Below are positions 17,238 through 26,938 of a stretch of DNA of 64,000 bases, one piece after another; positions within the stretch are counted from its first letter, which is position 1; every line of letters begins with the position of its first letter. The stretch is from contig NZ_BLIG01000009.1 of the NCBI RefSeq assembly GCF_009811415.1, forward strand, positions 38,629 to 102,628. Reading direction: 5' to 3'. The DNA is from Alteromonas sp. KUL106 (lineage in GTDB: Bacteria > Pseudomonadota > Gammaproteobacteria > Enterobacterales > Alteromonadaceae). The position numbers were made by a program, and so were the translations under genes. The notes below the pieces were generated by a model. That model was given only the letters and a program-made list of their open reading frames with translations, was not told the origin of the DNA and searched no databases.

Positions 17238-17963
17238 ATGGCAAACCCAAGTTTTGTTTATAACCCACCGATGACGCCTTATCTTGATATTTTGTATCAA
17301 GATAAGGACATGGTGGTTGCGCATAAACCTAGCGGGCTATTGAGCGTTCCGGGCAAAGCATTAGAACACCGCGACTCGCTGATTAGCCGGGTGAACCGAG
17401 TGTACCCCACCGCCACGGTAGTGCATCGATTAGACATGGCAACATCGGGGATTTTGGTGCTGGCGCTTAACAAAGCTAGCCATCGTCATATTTCAAAACA
17501 GTTTGAGCTGCGGCAAACTAAGAAGCGGTACTTTGCACGGGTACATGGGCATGTCGAACAAGACAGCGGCGAGGTTAATCTTCCCCTTATTTGCGACTGG
17601 CCAAACAGGCCAAAGCAGATGGTTGACCTCGAGCGCGGCAAAAAAGCACTGACTCACTATGAGGTTGTCGAGCGTAAGACGGATGAAAAAGGGTTCCCCT
17701 ATTCTTTGGTGGCCCTTTACCCTATCACTGGTCGCTCTCATCAGCTGCGCGTACACATGCTTGCTTTAGGCCACCCCATTTTAGGCGACAGATTGTATGC
17801 TCATGATGAAGCTCTCTCCATGGCAACTCGCCTTCAGCTTCACGCAGAAAGTTTGAGTTTTTGCCATCCTTCAACGGGTCAGTGGCAATATTTTCAAACC
17901 CCTATCCCCTTTAGCCAGTACAGACCACGCTCACTTTCAGCGGAATCTCATACCAATCAATAG
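17238..17963 (+). CDS. rluA: Dual-specificity 23S rRNA/tRNA pseudouridine synthase RluA
   Basis: Isomerises uridine 746 of 23S rRNA and uridine 32 of certain tRNAs (E. coli knowledge). The catalytic motif HRLDMATSGILVLA is intact with its Asp, preceded by the family N-terminal VAHKPSGLLSVPGK and followed by KRYFARVHG and the C-terminal motif PITGRSHQLRVHM. Length 241 against 219 in E. coli; the extra residues are at both ends. The position directly after rapA favours RluA over RluC or RluD. The first ATG at 17238 is used; the ATG 33 bp downstream (MTPYLDIL) is a possible alternative. Confidence 0.93.
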   Translation: MANPSFVYNPPMTPYLDILYQDKDMVVAHKPSGLLSVPGKALEHRDSLISRVNRVYPTATVVHRLDMATSGILVLALNKASHRHISKQFELRQTKKRYFARVHGHVEQDSGEVNLPLICDWPNRPKQMVDLERGKKALTHYEVVERKTDEKGFPYSLVALYPITGRSHQLRVHMLALGHPILGDRLYAHDEALSMATRLQLHAESLSFCHPSTGQWQYFQTPIPFSQYRPRSLSAESHTNQ

Positions 17964-18114
17964 TTTCGCTACTTGAGAAACGCCAAAAGGCCAACCTAAA
18001 CTTTAGCTTTAGTTTTTCGTCGTTTTGCCGATAGCCTTGTATGATTTCAGTAGGTCATTTACTCATTACTGAAGGCATTATGGTTAGCAGAATGAAAAGG
18101 CAAAGCACTCTTTT

Positions 18115-18993
18115 ATGAACAGGCATCGCATCACCATCTTTGTTTTAGCCATGGTATCGCTATTCCCTACGATAGCGCACAGCGATTTCTTCACTGACGT
18201 GAGCAATGCTTATCTACCAGGCGAGACTACGCTGTTAATGATCGGAGAAGCTGAAGCTCCTCTCATTCAGGTAGAAGCTAAAACCCCTTTATCTCTTGGC
18301 ACTGCGATTATTCTTACCGAGCCTTTCCCATCAAGCCTCACGCTCTCGCAAGGCAACAGCCTTGCCGATCTGCTTTCAGAGAAAGGGTGGCATGTGGTCA
18401 TTAGCCCAGTAAATTTACCTATCGATCCCATTTCATCGGTGGAAGAAGGCGTAAGTGCATCAGAAGGCGATGCGGCACAAGAAAATCAAACTAAACAAAC
18501 CATACATCCTAGAAGCAATCAGCTTACACAATACCTTGACTTCGACTCCGCCACGGCTGCATTGACGCTACAACTCAATGCATTAAATAATTTTCTACAA
18601 AACCGTCCAGGCTACCGCATGGTCATTGCACAAGGTATGCTCGCTGCCACTTATTTATCTGCAACAGAACTACAGCCTGCTTTGCACCCTGACACTTTCG
18701 TTGCTATATCACCATTTTGGCCTGAAGATGCCACGAATAATTTGCTCATAGAAACCATGGCAAAAGCGGACTTTCCGGTCTTAGATTTAGCCCTCAGCGA
18801 GTTCAATGAATGGGAAGCCAACACAACATTAAAGAGAAAAATTCGAGCAAAAAACGAATTAAAAATACACTACAGACAAATCACAATCCCCAGTAACTCT
18901 TTAGCCTTTAGTATAAAGAGGATTCAGAAAAACCCACAAATTCAGCTAGTTGCAAATAGCACGATAGGCTGGACACGCCATTTGGGCTGGTAA
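18115..18993 (+). CDS. Exported DUF3530-like protein
   Basis: A 292-residue protein with a clear signal peptide (VLAMVSLFPTIAHS, then DFF). The body resembles DUF3530 proteins, alpha/beta-hydrolase-like folds often lacking an obvious catalytic serine: GTAIILTEPFPSSLTLSQGN near 60-80, LADLLSEKGWHVVISPVNLP, and later RMVIAQGMLAATYLS and FVAISPFWPE. An acidic, Gln-rich insert (EEGVSASEGDAAQENQ) sits in the middle. A nucleophile elbow G-x-S-x-G is not evident; the equivalent place reads AQGML. Probably periplasmic; function unknown. It starts 150 bp after rluA, probably under its own promoter. Confidence 0.6.
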   Translation: MNRHRITIFVLAMVSLFPTIAHSDFFTDVSNAYLPGETTLLMIGEAEAPLIQVEAKTPLSLGTAIILTEPFPSSLTLSQGNSLADLLSEKGWHVVISPVNLPIDPISSVEEGVSASEGDAAQENQTKQTIHPRSNQLTQYLDFDSATAALTLQLNALNNFLQNRPGYRMVIAQGMLAATYLSATELQPALHPDTFVAISPFWPEDATNNLLIETMAKADFPVLDLALSEFNEWEANTTLKRKIRAKNELKIHYRQITIPSNSLAFSIKRIQKNPQIQLVANSTIGWTRHLGW

Positions 18994-19135
18994 TTCCCTC
19001 GCCATAAGCCTAGTCTAAAATAATAATCAAAACAGTCACCTAGATTGCTAACGCAAATTATCAATTCGCTTAGCAAGTGAAAACTACGATTTAGACTATA
19101 CTTTACAACAACAAAATAAGGCGGTTGAGTTACTT

Positions 19136-19459
19136 GTGAATGTTCAAGAGTTTGTAGATAACAAGGCGAAACAGCTGTGTTTCTATTTGAGGGCATTTTG
19201 GCAGGAAGGGCTCCCAATAGAGGAACTCGAGCTATTTTTTTGGGATAGCATGGAGGAGTGGGGTCAAATTGAATTTACGTTAACCCAGCCCTACACTCAA
19301 AAGGAACGTGTTTTCTGGCACTTACTGCATCAAGTGCATTATTGGAATGAAGATAAGCTTAAGCAAGACCGCTTTCTTGTTGACGAGCTTACTAACTGTG
19401 TCAATTTCTTGGAGGGTTTAGGACACTGCCCTCTTGACTGTGTTGGTGTTCGTCCGTAA
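19136..19459 (+). CDS. Conserved-looking hypothetical protein, 107 aa
   Basis: No family recognised. It starts at a GTG with MNVQEFVDNKAKQLCFYL and has an acidic, aromatic-rich composition (ELELFFWDSMEEWGQ, ERVFWHLLHQVHYWNEDKL), consistent with a small folded soluble protein. Four cysteines occur, two near the C-terminus in HCPLDC. It lies in the gap between the DUF3530-like gene and the AmpG-like transporter, all rightward. The non-random aromatic and charged composition argues that it is real; an assigned function would be invention. Confidence 0.6.
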   Translation: MNVQEFVDNKAKQLCFYLRAFWQEGLPIEELELFFWDSMEEWGQIEFTLTQPYTQKERVFWHLLHQVHYWNEDKLKQDRFLVDELTNCVNFLEGLGHCPLDCVGVRP

Positions 19460-19555
19460 CTGTTTGCAATCTCGTCTTTCTGCCCCCATCACTCACAGTC
19501 TCCCCTTTCACATACATTATTACCTTCAATGTGTTATTGCTAAACGCTCAGGTTC

Positions 19556-20902
19556 ATGGCTCAATATGGTTTTGAGTTACTCCCAAAGGCTGAAGTTTTG
19601 CTCACCGCTTTAAAGACCTTTAACGATAAGCGCTACCTGAATATTTTCCTGTTTGGTATTTCAAGCGGCTTTCCCTGGATCATGATTGGCTCAGTACTTT
19701 CTGCCTGGCTAAAAGATGAGGGGCTATCCCGTTCTGCCATCGGACTCTTCGGCATCATTTTTGCCACGTACTCCTTTAACTTTTTATGGTCACCACTTGT
19801 CGACAAAATAAGGCCACCTATTTTAGGGCAGCGAAAAGGTTGGATTTTCGCCATGCAGTGCTGCATTGTTTTTTTATGTCTTTGCATGTCTCAGCTTACC
19901 GCAACTTACGACTTATATTATGTTGCTTTAATCGGCCTACTCATCGCTATAGCGTCTGCAACGCAAGATATCGCTATTGACGGATTCCGTATTGATTGCA
20001 TCGACAAAGACGATAAAGATGGCTTGTCCGCAGGCTCTTCAGTGGCTACGGCAGGCTGGTGGACAGGCTATGGTGGATTGGGTGCTATTCCATTCTTTCT
20101 AGCCGACTTAACCGCTTGGTCGTGGCCTGATATCTATGTACTCTTAGCGGCAATTATGGCGCTACTCATGTGCGGAACACTCATTGCTGATGAGCCTTTC
20201 ATTGACAGAGAAGCCTTACTTCACAACATCACTCGGTCTACGTCAGGGAGCTCTCCATTTATTTATTGGATGAGAACGACACTCTTAACACCGTTTTCGG
20301 AATTCTTTAGTCGCAATGGCGTTAAGTTGGCGGCTTCTTTTCTATTGTTCATCTTTCTATTCAAAATTGGCGAGGCCTTCCTCGGTCGAATGAGCATCGT
20401 TTTTTATAAGGAGATCGGTTTCTCTAATAGTGATATCGCCACCTACTCAAAGCTGCTTAATTGGTGGGTAACAATTATCTTCTCACTGCTAGGTGGCTTG
20501 GTGAACATTCGCTATGGAATTTACCGAGGACTTATGACGGCCGGTGTAGCAATGGCGGCATCAAATCTTCTGTTTGCCCTTATCGCGCAAACAGGCCCCT
20601 CTACGTCGTTATTGGCTGTAACAGTCATCGTTGACGGCTTTACTGGCGCGTGGAGCACCGTTGCTATGGTCGCCTTCATATCGCTTTTATGTAATAGAGC
20701 ATTTAGCGCGACTCAATATGCATTGATGGCCTCATTGAGTGTAGCAGGAAGAACGCTAGTCGCCTCTAGCAGCGGCGTTGTTGTAGACAGCCTACACGGT
20801 GACTGGAGCCTGTTTTTTATCCTGACTGCTGCCATGGTAATACCCAGTCTCTGCTTTTTGTACACTATTCGTCATCACATCCATCGGATTGAGAGAGGGT
20901 AA
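19556..20902 (+). CDS. AmpG-like MFS permease (muropeptide transporter family)
   Basis: Twelve-helix inner-membrane transporter of the AmpG/PAT group, 448 residues. AmpG carries GlcNAc-anhydroMurNAc muropeptides into the cytoplasm for cell wall recycling and beta-lactamase induction. Support: the N-terminal YLNIFLFGISSGFPWIMIGSVLSAWLKDEGLSR matches the AmpG start, followed by FNFLWSPLVDK and the intramembrane motif ATQDIAIDGFRIDCI (compare ASQDI.iDA in AmpG). No ampD or beta-lactamase gene is adjacent, so the substrate is inferred from family only. Some Alteromonadales carry several AmpG-like paralogues, and this may be one. Confidence 0.8.
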   Translation: MAQYGFELLPKAEVLLTALKTFNDKRYLNIFLFGISSGFPWIMIGSVLSAWLKDEGLSRSAIGLFGIIFATYSFNFLWSPLVDKIRPPILGQRKGWIFAMQCCIVFLCLCMSQLTATYDLYYVALIGLLIAIASATQDIAIDGFRIDCIDKDDKDGLSAGSSVATAGWWTGYGGLGAIPFFLADLTAWSWPDIYVLLAAIMALLMCGTLIADEPFIDREALLHNITRSTSGSSPFIYWMRTTLLTPFSEFFSRNGVKLAASFLLFIFLFKIGEAFLGRMSIVFYKEIGFSNSDIATYSKLLNWWVTIIFSLLGGLVNIRYGIYRGLMTAGVAMAASNLLFALIAQTGPSTSLLAVTVIVDGFTGAWSTVAMVAFISLLCNRAFSATQYALMASLSVAGRTLVASSSGVVVDSLHGDWSLFFILTAAMVIPSLCFLYTIRHHIHRIERG

Positions 20903-20989
20903 TTTAATCTTATCGCCTTGCAAGTTAGCGAGTGTTATCTACATTTATCTTATCGACACAGATATTGAAACAGCTACCAAGGAAGAATA

Positions 20990-23176
20990 TTGAGTGCAGG
21001 CAAGGTAAATCGCTTTAAGGATAAGTCTTCAGCAAGAGCGCGAAAGTTTACTTTATTAAAAGTAAACTTGGTTGCGGTACTTATTGCGTTGATAACCTGT
21101 ATCTTTTTTATTGAATTGCTCGATAAAGAGGAGAATATATTAGCGAACTTGAGAAAAGGGCACACCTTTGAAGCTGATATTCTTGCTGCTGAACAGCAAA
21201 TTAAACACTATAACCTGCGCCAACTTGCTGACTCAACGTCCTCCTCGGCATCGTTCAGTACGCTAAAACTCACTTTGAGCGTTGCTCACCAAAACTTACG
21301 TCTGTTTCTAGAAAACGAGTTAGGGATCATAGCGACTGGCAAGGTTCTCGATGAGGACCGCTTTTTAGCAATCTCGCGTGATTTGAACGATGCGCCAGAT
21401 GAGCAAATGGCTATCGCTGTATTTGACTTAGTCCACACGCTGGTAGAAAGCCCGGCGGAAATAGCAAAACGTTACGATACGAGAGCGCTGACTTTACTTC
21501 CACTGTTCACACTCATTCAAGCGCGCGAGAACGCGTATTTTCATCAATTGCAGACGACCTACAGCGACATATGGCGTACCTTTATTATGGGCGTGCTCTC
21601 CCTATCATTATGGTATCTAGTGGCGTGGTTTATCTATAGAAAGCTTTCTCATAACAGCGGCTATAAGTTTAGTCGTTCAAAGTTAAGAATTACCCCAGTA
21701 GACAAAGAGAGTGAGACGCAAAACAAGGCCTTTCTGCAACTTATTAGTCACGAGTTTCGCGCGCCGATAAGCGCAATTATAAGTGCTCTAGAACTGATCC
21801 CGAACATGGAAGCACAGCGCTCGCGTTTAATACAGCAGGCAGAGCAATCAAGCTATCGGTTACTTAACCTGACAAATAACCTTACTGAGGTGCTAGCGTC
21901 AGAAACCGATGACGACGTAAATTTAACGAAAGTCGATTTAATAAGCCTGTTAGATGAATGCATATCCCCTTTCTCTGTTCAAGTAAAAGACAAAAAAGTC
22001 GAATTCAATATGCACTGCAGTCACAGTGTTCCCCAGCACGTCAAGACTGACCCACTTGCTATTTCCAAGGTGGTTACCAACATCCTTGATAACGCGGTAA
22101 AGTTCACGACCAATGGACTCATTGATGTCACCATCACTACCCTCGTCAAAAAGCGAGCGCTTTTTTTGGTCGTGATTATCAGCGATACGGGAATAGGTAT
22201 TGATGACAAGACACAAAAGCACATGTTCGAAAGATTCTATCGTGGCGAACATGCAAGCGTACGACGCTACCCAGGCGCAGGTATCGGACTATCCATAGCC
22301 AGCAAATGCATTGCTAAACTTAATGGCGCTATAGAGGTCTCAAGTACGGTAGGTGTAGGCTCAGAGTTTAAAATCTTAATTCCACTGAACCCCATCGACA
22401 TTAAACAGACAGAGGTGCTAAAGCCTTCTAACGCGAAATTTGCGGTCGTCGACGACTTGGAGATATCACGATTGCATTTGCAATCCATCATTACTTCAGA
22501 AGGCTTTACAGCACGTACTTTTTCATCGGGCACCGACATATTAAACCTCCACGATGAAATACTGCAATTCTCTGGAATTATTGTCGACCTGTATATGCCT
22601 GGTATGAATGGCCTTGAGTTAGTAAGAACCTTGCGAGCCATTTATCGAGAGCGTGTTCCTCCTGTTATCGTACTCTCAGCGACACCGGATATAGCGAATA
22701 TTATTGCCACGAGTGAACTGCCTGTTTATCAAGGCTTCGTAAAACCTATCGACAGAAACAGGTTTGTCGATGCACTGTATCATTTGACCACAAACAGCAA
22801 AGGTAAAACGGAGCTTGAGAGAAAGGCACGGGTATTGGTGGTAGAAGATGAACCGATAAATGCTGAAATGGTTGAGTACATGCTTCAGTGCATGGGGCAT
22901 GACGTCACCGTAAGCTACTCAGGAGATGACGCCATTAGCAGAGCCAATGAGTCGGCTTTTGACTGTATTTTACTTGATATTAATTTACCGGACATTAGCG
23001 GGTTGGAGGTGGCGAAAATAATTAGGGAAACCAGTCCTGACCTGCCTATCATTGCGCTGACAGCAAATGCACGCCGTGACGATAAAGAAGCATCTTTACA
23101 ATCTGGTATACGCTACCATCTTGTGAAACCGGTCACTTTTCAAGAGCTCAAAAATACACTTCGCTTAGCGCTTTAA
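20990..23176 (+). CDS. Hybrid sensor histidine kinase with two receiver domains
   Basis: Membrane-bound two-component hybrid, 728 residues. TM1 is about 24-44 and TM2 about 196-216, enclosing a roughly 150-residue helical periplasmic sensor with no recognised fold. HisKA has the phosphoacceptor H254 (LISHEFRAPISAI); HATPase_c follows with N box NILDNAVKFT (about 365), DTGIGIDD (about 398) and GAGIGLSIA. REC1 (about 480-598; VVDD, VDLYMPGMNG, LSAT, VKP) and REC2 (about 613-728; VVEDEP, LLDINLPDISG, LTANA, VKP) both keep the acidic pocket, Asp, Thr/Ser and Lys. There is no HAMP domain or Hpt. The start is a TTG preceded by AAGGAAG. It converges on the GGDEF gene. The ligand is unknown. Confidence 0.9.
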   Translation: MSAGKVNRFKDKSSARARKFTLLKVNLVAVLIALITCIFFIELLDKEENILANLRKGHTFEADILAAEQQIKHYNLRQLADSTSSSASFSTLKLTLSVAHQNLRLFLENELGIIATGKVLDEDRFLAISRDLNDAPDEQMAIAVFDLVHTLVESPAEIAKRYDTRALTLLPLFTLIQARENAYFHQLQTTYSDIWRTFIMGVLSLSLWYLVAWFIYRKLSHNSGYKFSRSKLRITPVDKESETQNKAFLQLISHEFRAPISAIISALELIPNMEAQRSRLIQQAEQSSYRLLNLTNNLTEVLASETDDDVNLTKVDLISLLDECISPFSVQVKDKKVEFNMHCSHSVPQHVKTDPLAISKVVTNILDNAVKFTTNGLIDVTITTLVKKRALFLVVIISDTGIGIDDKTQKHMFERFYRGEHASVRRYPGAGIGLSIASKCIAKLNGAIEVSSTVGVGSEFKILIPLNPIDIKQTEVLKPSNAKFAVVDDLEISRLHLQSIITSEGFTARTFSSGTDILNLHDEILQFSGIIVDLYMPGMNGLELVRTLRAIYRERVPPVIVLSATPDIANIIATSELPVYQGFVKPIDRNRFVDALYHLTTNSKGKTELERKARVLVVEDEPINAEMVEYMLQCMGHDVTVSYSGDDAISRANESAFDCILLDINLPDISGLEVAKIIRETSPDLPIIALTANARRDDKEASLQSGIRYHLVKPVTFQELKNTLRLAL

Positions 23177-23191
23177 CGCACTAAGCGAGTT

Positions 23192-23231
23192 GATACCAGT
23201 CCGCACAGATAATTATCTATGCGGATGGGTG
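23192..23231. repeat. Dispersed palindromic repeat, copy B (compact hairpin)
   Basis: Left arm ATACCAGTCCGCACAGATAA (23192-23211) and right arm TTATCTATGCGGATGGGTGT (23212-23231), four mismatches in 20. The central CCCACTCAGCGAG core of copy A is missing. It sits exactly between the convergent kinase and diguanylate cyclase genes, so its RNA hairpin could end both transcripts. Confidence 0.7.
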
Positions 23232-24206
23232 TTAAATATAAACACAACACTGGTTCCGACCGCTTTCTTTGGCCTTGTAAAGCGCTTGGTCTGAACACTC
23301 TAGCCACGCCATCGCGCTGTTGAAGTCTTCAGAGAATTGCGCTAGCCCAAGACTGACCGTAAAGCTTATCGTCTCCCCCTCGTGATCCACGGTTAAACGC
23401 AGCGCCAGTTGACGAATTCGCTCAGCAACAACTTTTGCATCTTCTAACGTTGAATCATTCAATATGATAGCGAACTCTTCTCCACCATATCGCCCGGCCA
23501 AATCGGTTTCCCTGACACATCGCTTGATTAACGCTGCGAGCATTTGGATGACCTTATCGCCCGCTTGGTGTCCATAGGTATCATTGATACGTTTGAAATG
23601 GTCAATATCGAGCATGAGGGCAGTGCTCGGCTTTCCCCTGCGAACGCAAAGTTTATAAATTTCGTCAAAGCGCTCTTGCCAGTAACGACGATTAAAAAGA
23701 CCCGTTAGCCCATCCACTCGACTTGCCGTTTTTAATTCTTCGTTCAAATGCTCCATACCAAGTTTACCTAACGCTTGTTCGGTCACATCGTATACAAGCA
23801 TACAAAAACGTTCTACTCGGCCGTTCTTTTCTACGACCGGAAAAATGGTCACGTTTTGGTACATAAACTCTGCAGAGCAGGTGACGGGGCGATTGCAGCC
23901 AAACTTAAATAAATACGGACGCTGTTCCCATATAATAAACACGGGACTTTTTAAATTGAAAACCGGGTCAATCTTCGTTCTCAGCCACGTCTCATCAATT
24001 TCAGGGAAATGAGAAAAAAGACTGCCGCCAATGACCGAATGTGCTTTTTTTGCGCTGTGATTTTCTAAAAACTTATTCCAAACCTGCACAGTGAAGCTGC
24101 GGTCGAGAACCGCAATTCCCACTTCGATAGAATCAAGCAGTTCCACGGGAACCTGAGAGGCTGTACTCACTGCCCCCTTCGACGACGTGTCGGTTATTGC
24201 ATTCAT
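23232..24206 (-). CDS. PAS-GGDEF diguanylate cyclase
   Basis: Synthesises cyclic di-GMP. The 324-residue protein has an N-terminal PAS-like sensor (about 22-145; ELLDSIEVGIAVLDRSFTV, ending VYDVTEQ), a short linker helix, and a complete GGDEF domain (about 163-324) with DGLTGLFNRRYW, LDIDHFKRINDTYGH, active site GGEEF 241-245 and inhibitory I-site RETD 232-235 placed five residues ahead. An active, product-inhibited cyclase is therefore expected. No transmembrane segment is seen. Its ATG overlaps the stop of the upstream REC-CheC gene by four bases (ATGA), so expression and probably function are coupled. Confidence 0.92.
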   Translation of the reverse strand: MNAITDTSSKGAVSTASQVPVELLDSIEVGIAVLDRSFTVQVWNKFLENHSAKKAHSVIGGSLFSHFPEIDETWLRTKIDPVFNLKSPVFIIWEQRPYLFKFGCNRPVTCSAEFMYQNVTIFPVVEKNGRVERFCMLVYDVTEQALGKLGMEHLNEELKTASRVDGLTGLFNRRYWQERFDEIYKLCVRRGKPSTALMLDIDHFKRINDTYGHQAGDKVIQMLAALIKRCVRETDLAGRYGGEEFAIILNDSTLEDAKVVAERIRQLALRLTVDHEGETISFTVSLGLAQFSEDFNSAMAWLECSDQALYKAKESGRNQCCVYI

Positions 24207-25270
24207 AGACGTTCCTTGTCAACGTTAGCGTCTAGTTCATCACTTATTAAACGTTTGTAGACATGATTTATGGCATCACCGGGGAAAAGCAACAGTAAGT
24301 CAAACGAGATATCTTTCGCTTTAATGGCATACCCTATCTCTATGGCCATAAGCTTTCCCCAGCGGTGTACATTTTCGCTTAACAAGGCTGACAAACCTTG
24401 ATGCTGACCAAGCAACACAGGGTGAGTTTGACTAAATGCAACGTTTAATTGTTCCGACAGCCCGTTTAAGCATGCACCAATGAGAATATTAGATACATCC
24501 ATGAGCGCTTCTAACGCGAGTTTATCCGACGAAGCTGAAGGCGGATATTTGAGTAGCTCAACGATATTTTGAGAATTGGTGTCACTAAAAATCACCAGCG
24601 CCTCACCGCTTATTCCCTCGCCGATAAACCCCTTAGATACCGCCGACACGCTTTCGTTACGGTTTATTTCAGCCACTGCCATAGAAAGTTCGTTACTTTC
24701 TATCAGGTTGAGGTTTGGAATAGGTAAGTTGATAAACTCGCCAAGCAGCTCAGCTAAATTCTCGCCCGCCCTTCCCATGGCGATGTTCACCATTTCTCGA
24801 CAGGCGTCTAACTTGTCTTCATTGGTCGTCTGATTTTCTGAGGTTTCAAGTGCATTATTTTTTTGCGCTTTGTGTAAACGCGCACCCGTTGAATGACTCT
24901 CACCGCTGTATATACCGTAGGATGACAATATATGGCTAAGCTTTTCGTTGTCGATGGGCTTTCTAATGAAATCTAATGCGCCAAGCGCCAGCATTTTTTC
25001 TCGTGCTTGTGCCTGCACGTCACCCGACACCACAATAACCAAACAGGGTAAATCGTGTGTGCGGATGGCTTTCATTGTCTGGTAGCCATCCATAACCGGC
25101 ATATTGAGATCTAAAAAAACCACATCTCCTTTACCTTCACGGATCAGCGTCAGTGCCTGTTCACCATTCTCAGCAAAGGATACATCTACATCCCAACCAT
25201 CAGGGAGGCTGCGCGCCATTTGTCGCCTTGCGAAGCCTGAGTCGTCGCAAATCAGTATTGGAGTACTCAT
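24203..25270 (-). CDS. Response regulator with C-terminal CheC-like phosphatase domain
   Basis: A 355-residue cytoplasmic protein. The N-terminal receiver domain (1-118) has ICDDS, phosphoacceptor D54 (VFLDLNMPVMDG), VVSGD and the K in IRKPI. After a polar linker (about 120-150) comes a CheC/CheX-type domain: the first signature E159-x2-N162 (CREMVNIAMG) fits the CheC active site, while the second helix reads D258-x2-N261 (LMDVSNILIG), so one of the two sites departs from E-x2-N. CheC proteins dephosphorylate CheY-P. Translationally coupled to the downstream diguanylate cyclase, this suggests a phospho-signal that sets c-di-GMP output. Possible phospho-partners include the hybrid kinase next door; that is inference. 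Confidence 0.85.
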   Translation of the reverse strand: MSTPILICDDSGFARRQMARSLPDGWDVDVSFAENGEQALTLIREGKGDVVFLDLNMPVMDGYQTMKAIRTHDLPCLVIVVSGDVQAQAREKMLALGALDFIRKPIDNEKLSHILSSYGIYSGESHSTGARLHKAQKNNALETSENQTTNEDKLDACREMVNIAMGRAGENLAELLGEFINLPIPNLNLIESNELSMAVAEINRNESVSAVSKGFIGEGISGEALVIFSDTNSQNIVELLKYPPSASSDKLALEALMDVSNILIGACLNGLSEQLNVAFSQTHPVLLGQHQGLSALLSENVHRWGKLMAIEIGYAIKAKDISFDLLLLFPGDAINHVYKRLISDELDANVDKERL

Positions 25271-25279
25271 GGTTACGCC

Positions 25280-26113
25280 TTAAACTGCGACTGGCGCTTT
25301 AATATGGGGATGTGACTGATAGTTTTTGAGCGTAAAATCGTCAAATGAAAACCCAAAAATGTCTTTTACTTCAGGGTTTATTTCCATTGTAGGGCGCGCA
25401 AACGGCTCTCTACTAAGCTGCAACTCTACCTGTTCTAGATGGTTTAAATATAAATGTGCATCACCTAGCGTATGAATGAAGTCACCTGGCTCTAAATCGC
25501 ACACTTGCGCGATCATCATGGTTAGCAGTGCATAGCTTGCAATATTGAACGGTATGCCCAAGAAAATATCACCACTTCGCTGATACAGTTGACAACTTAG
25601 CTTACCGTCAAGCACATAGAACTGAAAAAGTGTGTGGCACGGTGGAAGCGCTTGCTTACCCATTGCCGCATTTTCTTTTGGAGAATAACTGGTGTCTGGT
25701 AATACGGCCGGGTTCCATCCGCTGACAATAAGGCGTCGAGAGTCGGGATTGTGTTTGATTTGCTCGACCACTTCCGCTATTTGATCTACTGACGTGCCAT
25801 CGCCGCGATCCCAGCTGCGCCATTGACGGCCATAAATAGGACCGAGTTCACCGTCATCAGTCGCCCATTCATCCCAAATTTTTACACCATGCTCTTTTAA
25901 ATAAGCGATATTAGTCTCGCCTTTTAGAAACCAAAGCAACTCGTGAATAATAGACTTAAGGTGGCACTTTTTGGTCGTCACCAAGGGGAAGCCCTCTTGG
26001 AGATTAAATCGCATCTGATACCCAAATACACTTAGCGTACCAGTACCAGTTCGATCTTCCTTTTTCACACCCGTATCACGTACATGGCGCATTAATGCGA
26101 GATATTCTTTCAT
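25280..26113 (-). CDS. thyA: Thymidylate synthase ThyA
   Basis: Methylates dUMP to dTMP using methylene-tetrahydrofolate. The 277-residue sequence contains the dUMP/folate site elements [11 protein letters not shown], the catalytic Cys159 in [12 protein letters not shown], the [18 protein letters not shown] block and the C-terminal [10 protein letters not shown]. Compared with E. coli ThyA (264 residues) there is a short insertion (about 139-152, [14 protein letters not shown]) before the catalytic loop, seen in longer ThyA variants. Last conserved gene of the rppH-ptsP-TauE-lgt-thyA string, 8 bp after lgt. Its partner dihydrofolate reductase (folA) is also in this window. Confidence 0.96.
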   Translation of the reverse strand: MKEYLALMRHVRDTGVKKEDRTGTGTLSVFGYQMRFNLQEGFPLVTTKKCHLKSIIHELLWFLKGETNIAYLKEHGVKIWDEWATDDGELGPIYGRQWRSWDRGDGTSVDQIAEVVEQIKHNPDSRRLIVSGWNPAVLPDTSYSPKENAAMGKQALPPCHTLFQFYVLDGKLSCQLYQRSGDIFLGIPFNIASYALLTMMIAQVCDLEPGDFIHTLGDAHLYLNHLEQVELQLSREPFARPTMEINPEVKDIFGFSFDDFTLKNYQSHPHIKAPVAV

Positions 26114-26121
26114 CGTTATTC

Positions 26122-26934
26122 TTATATTTTTTGCTGTTCAACATGGTTTTTCCCGCGCATATACGCACGGACTATTAATCCTATTCCTAAAGCTATCATA
26201 GGTAAACAAAGAAGTTGCCCCTGACTTAGTCCCATTTGATATAAGCCAATATGTGCATCGGGCTCCCTGAAGTACTCGACAATAAACCTAAAGCTTCCGT
26301 AGCCAAGTAGGAATAGGCCGCTTACCGCTCCAACCGGACGCTTCTTAGCAGAATAAAGCCAAAGGATGATAAAGAGTAATACGCCTTCTAGTGCAAACTC
26401 ATAAAGCTGCGAGGGATGGCGAGGCATATTACCGGCATTGGGGAATATAACCGCCCAAGGCACATCGGTACTGCGCCCCCAAAGTTCTGCATTTAGAAAG
26501 TTTCCAATGCGCCCTGCACCCAACCCGATTGGTACCAGTGGAGCGACGAAATCACCTAACTGCAAGAATGTTGTGTTCATGCACTTCGCTCGCCACACTA
26601 ACGCCGCAAGTACGCCGAGTAAGCCACCGTGGAACGACATCCCGCCCGCCCAAATTTTAAACAGATACAGCGGGTCGTCGAGGAACATACCAAACTGGTA
26701 AAAAAACACATAGCCAATACGGCCGCCTAAAATAACACCGACAAAGCTCCAAAAAAGCAAGTCACTTAGCTGCTCACGGCTCCATTTCGTTTGGGGTAAG
26801 CGCTTTTGTGCCAACAAATACGCGGCGATAAACCCCACTAAATACATTAAGCCGTACCAACGCACGCTTAAAGGGCCCATACTGAAGATAACGGGGTCGA
26901 TACTGGGAAATACCAGATAACTGCTCTGTTCCAT
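26122..26934 (-). CDS. lgt: Prolipoprotein diacylglyceryl transferase Lgt
   Basis: Transfers diacylglyceryl from phosphatidylglycerol to the lipobox cysteine of prolipoproteins in the inner membrane. Seven hydrophobic segments; signature [16 protein letters not shown] (close to the Lgt consensus GRIGNFINGELWGR), preceded by [11 protein letters not shown] and the N-terminal RWYGLMYL. An in-frame TTG at 26946 would extend it by four residues, but that start sits directly against the ribosome binding site, so ATG 26934 ([15 protein letters not shown]; 270 residues) is preferred. Position between a TauE-type permease and thyA is conserved in related bacteria. Several lipoproteins in this window (NlpD, the PrsT-like protein) would be its substrates. 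Confidence 0.95.
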   Translation of the reverse strand: MEQSSYLVFPSIDPVIFSMGPLSVRWYGLMYLVGFIAAYLLAQKRLPQTKWSREQLSDLLFWSFVGVILGGRIGYVFFYQFGMFLDDPLYLFKIWAGGMSFHGGLLGVLAALVWRAKCMNTTFLQLGDFVAPLVPIGLGAGRIGNFLNAELWGRSTDVPWAVIFPNAGNMPRHPSQLYEFALEGVLLFIILWLYSAKKRPVGAVSGLFLLGYGSFRFIVEYFREPDAHIGLYQMGLSQGQLLCLPMIALGIGLIVRAYMRGKNHVEQQKI

Positions 26935-26938
26935 TACG

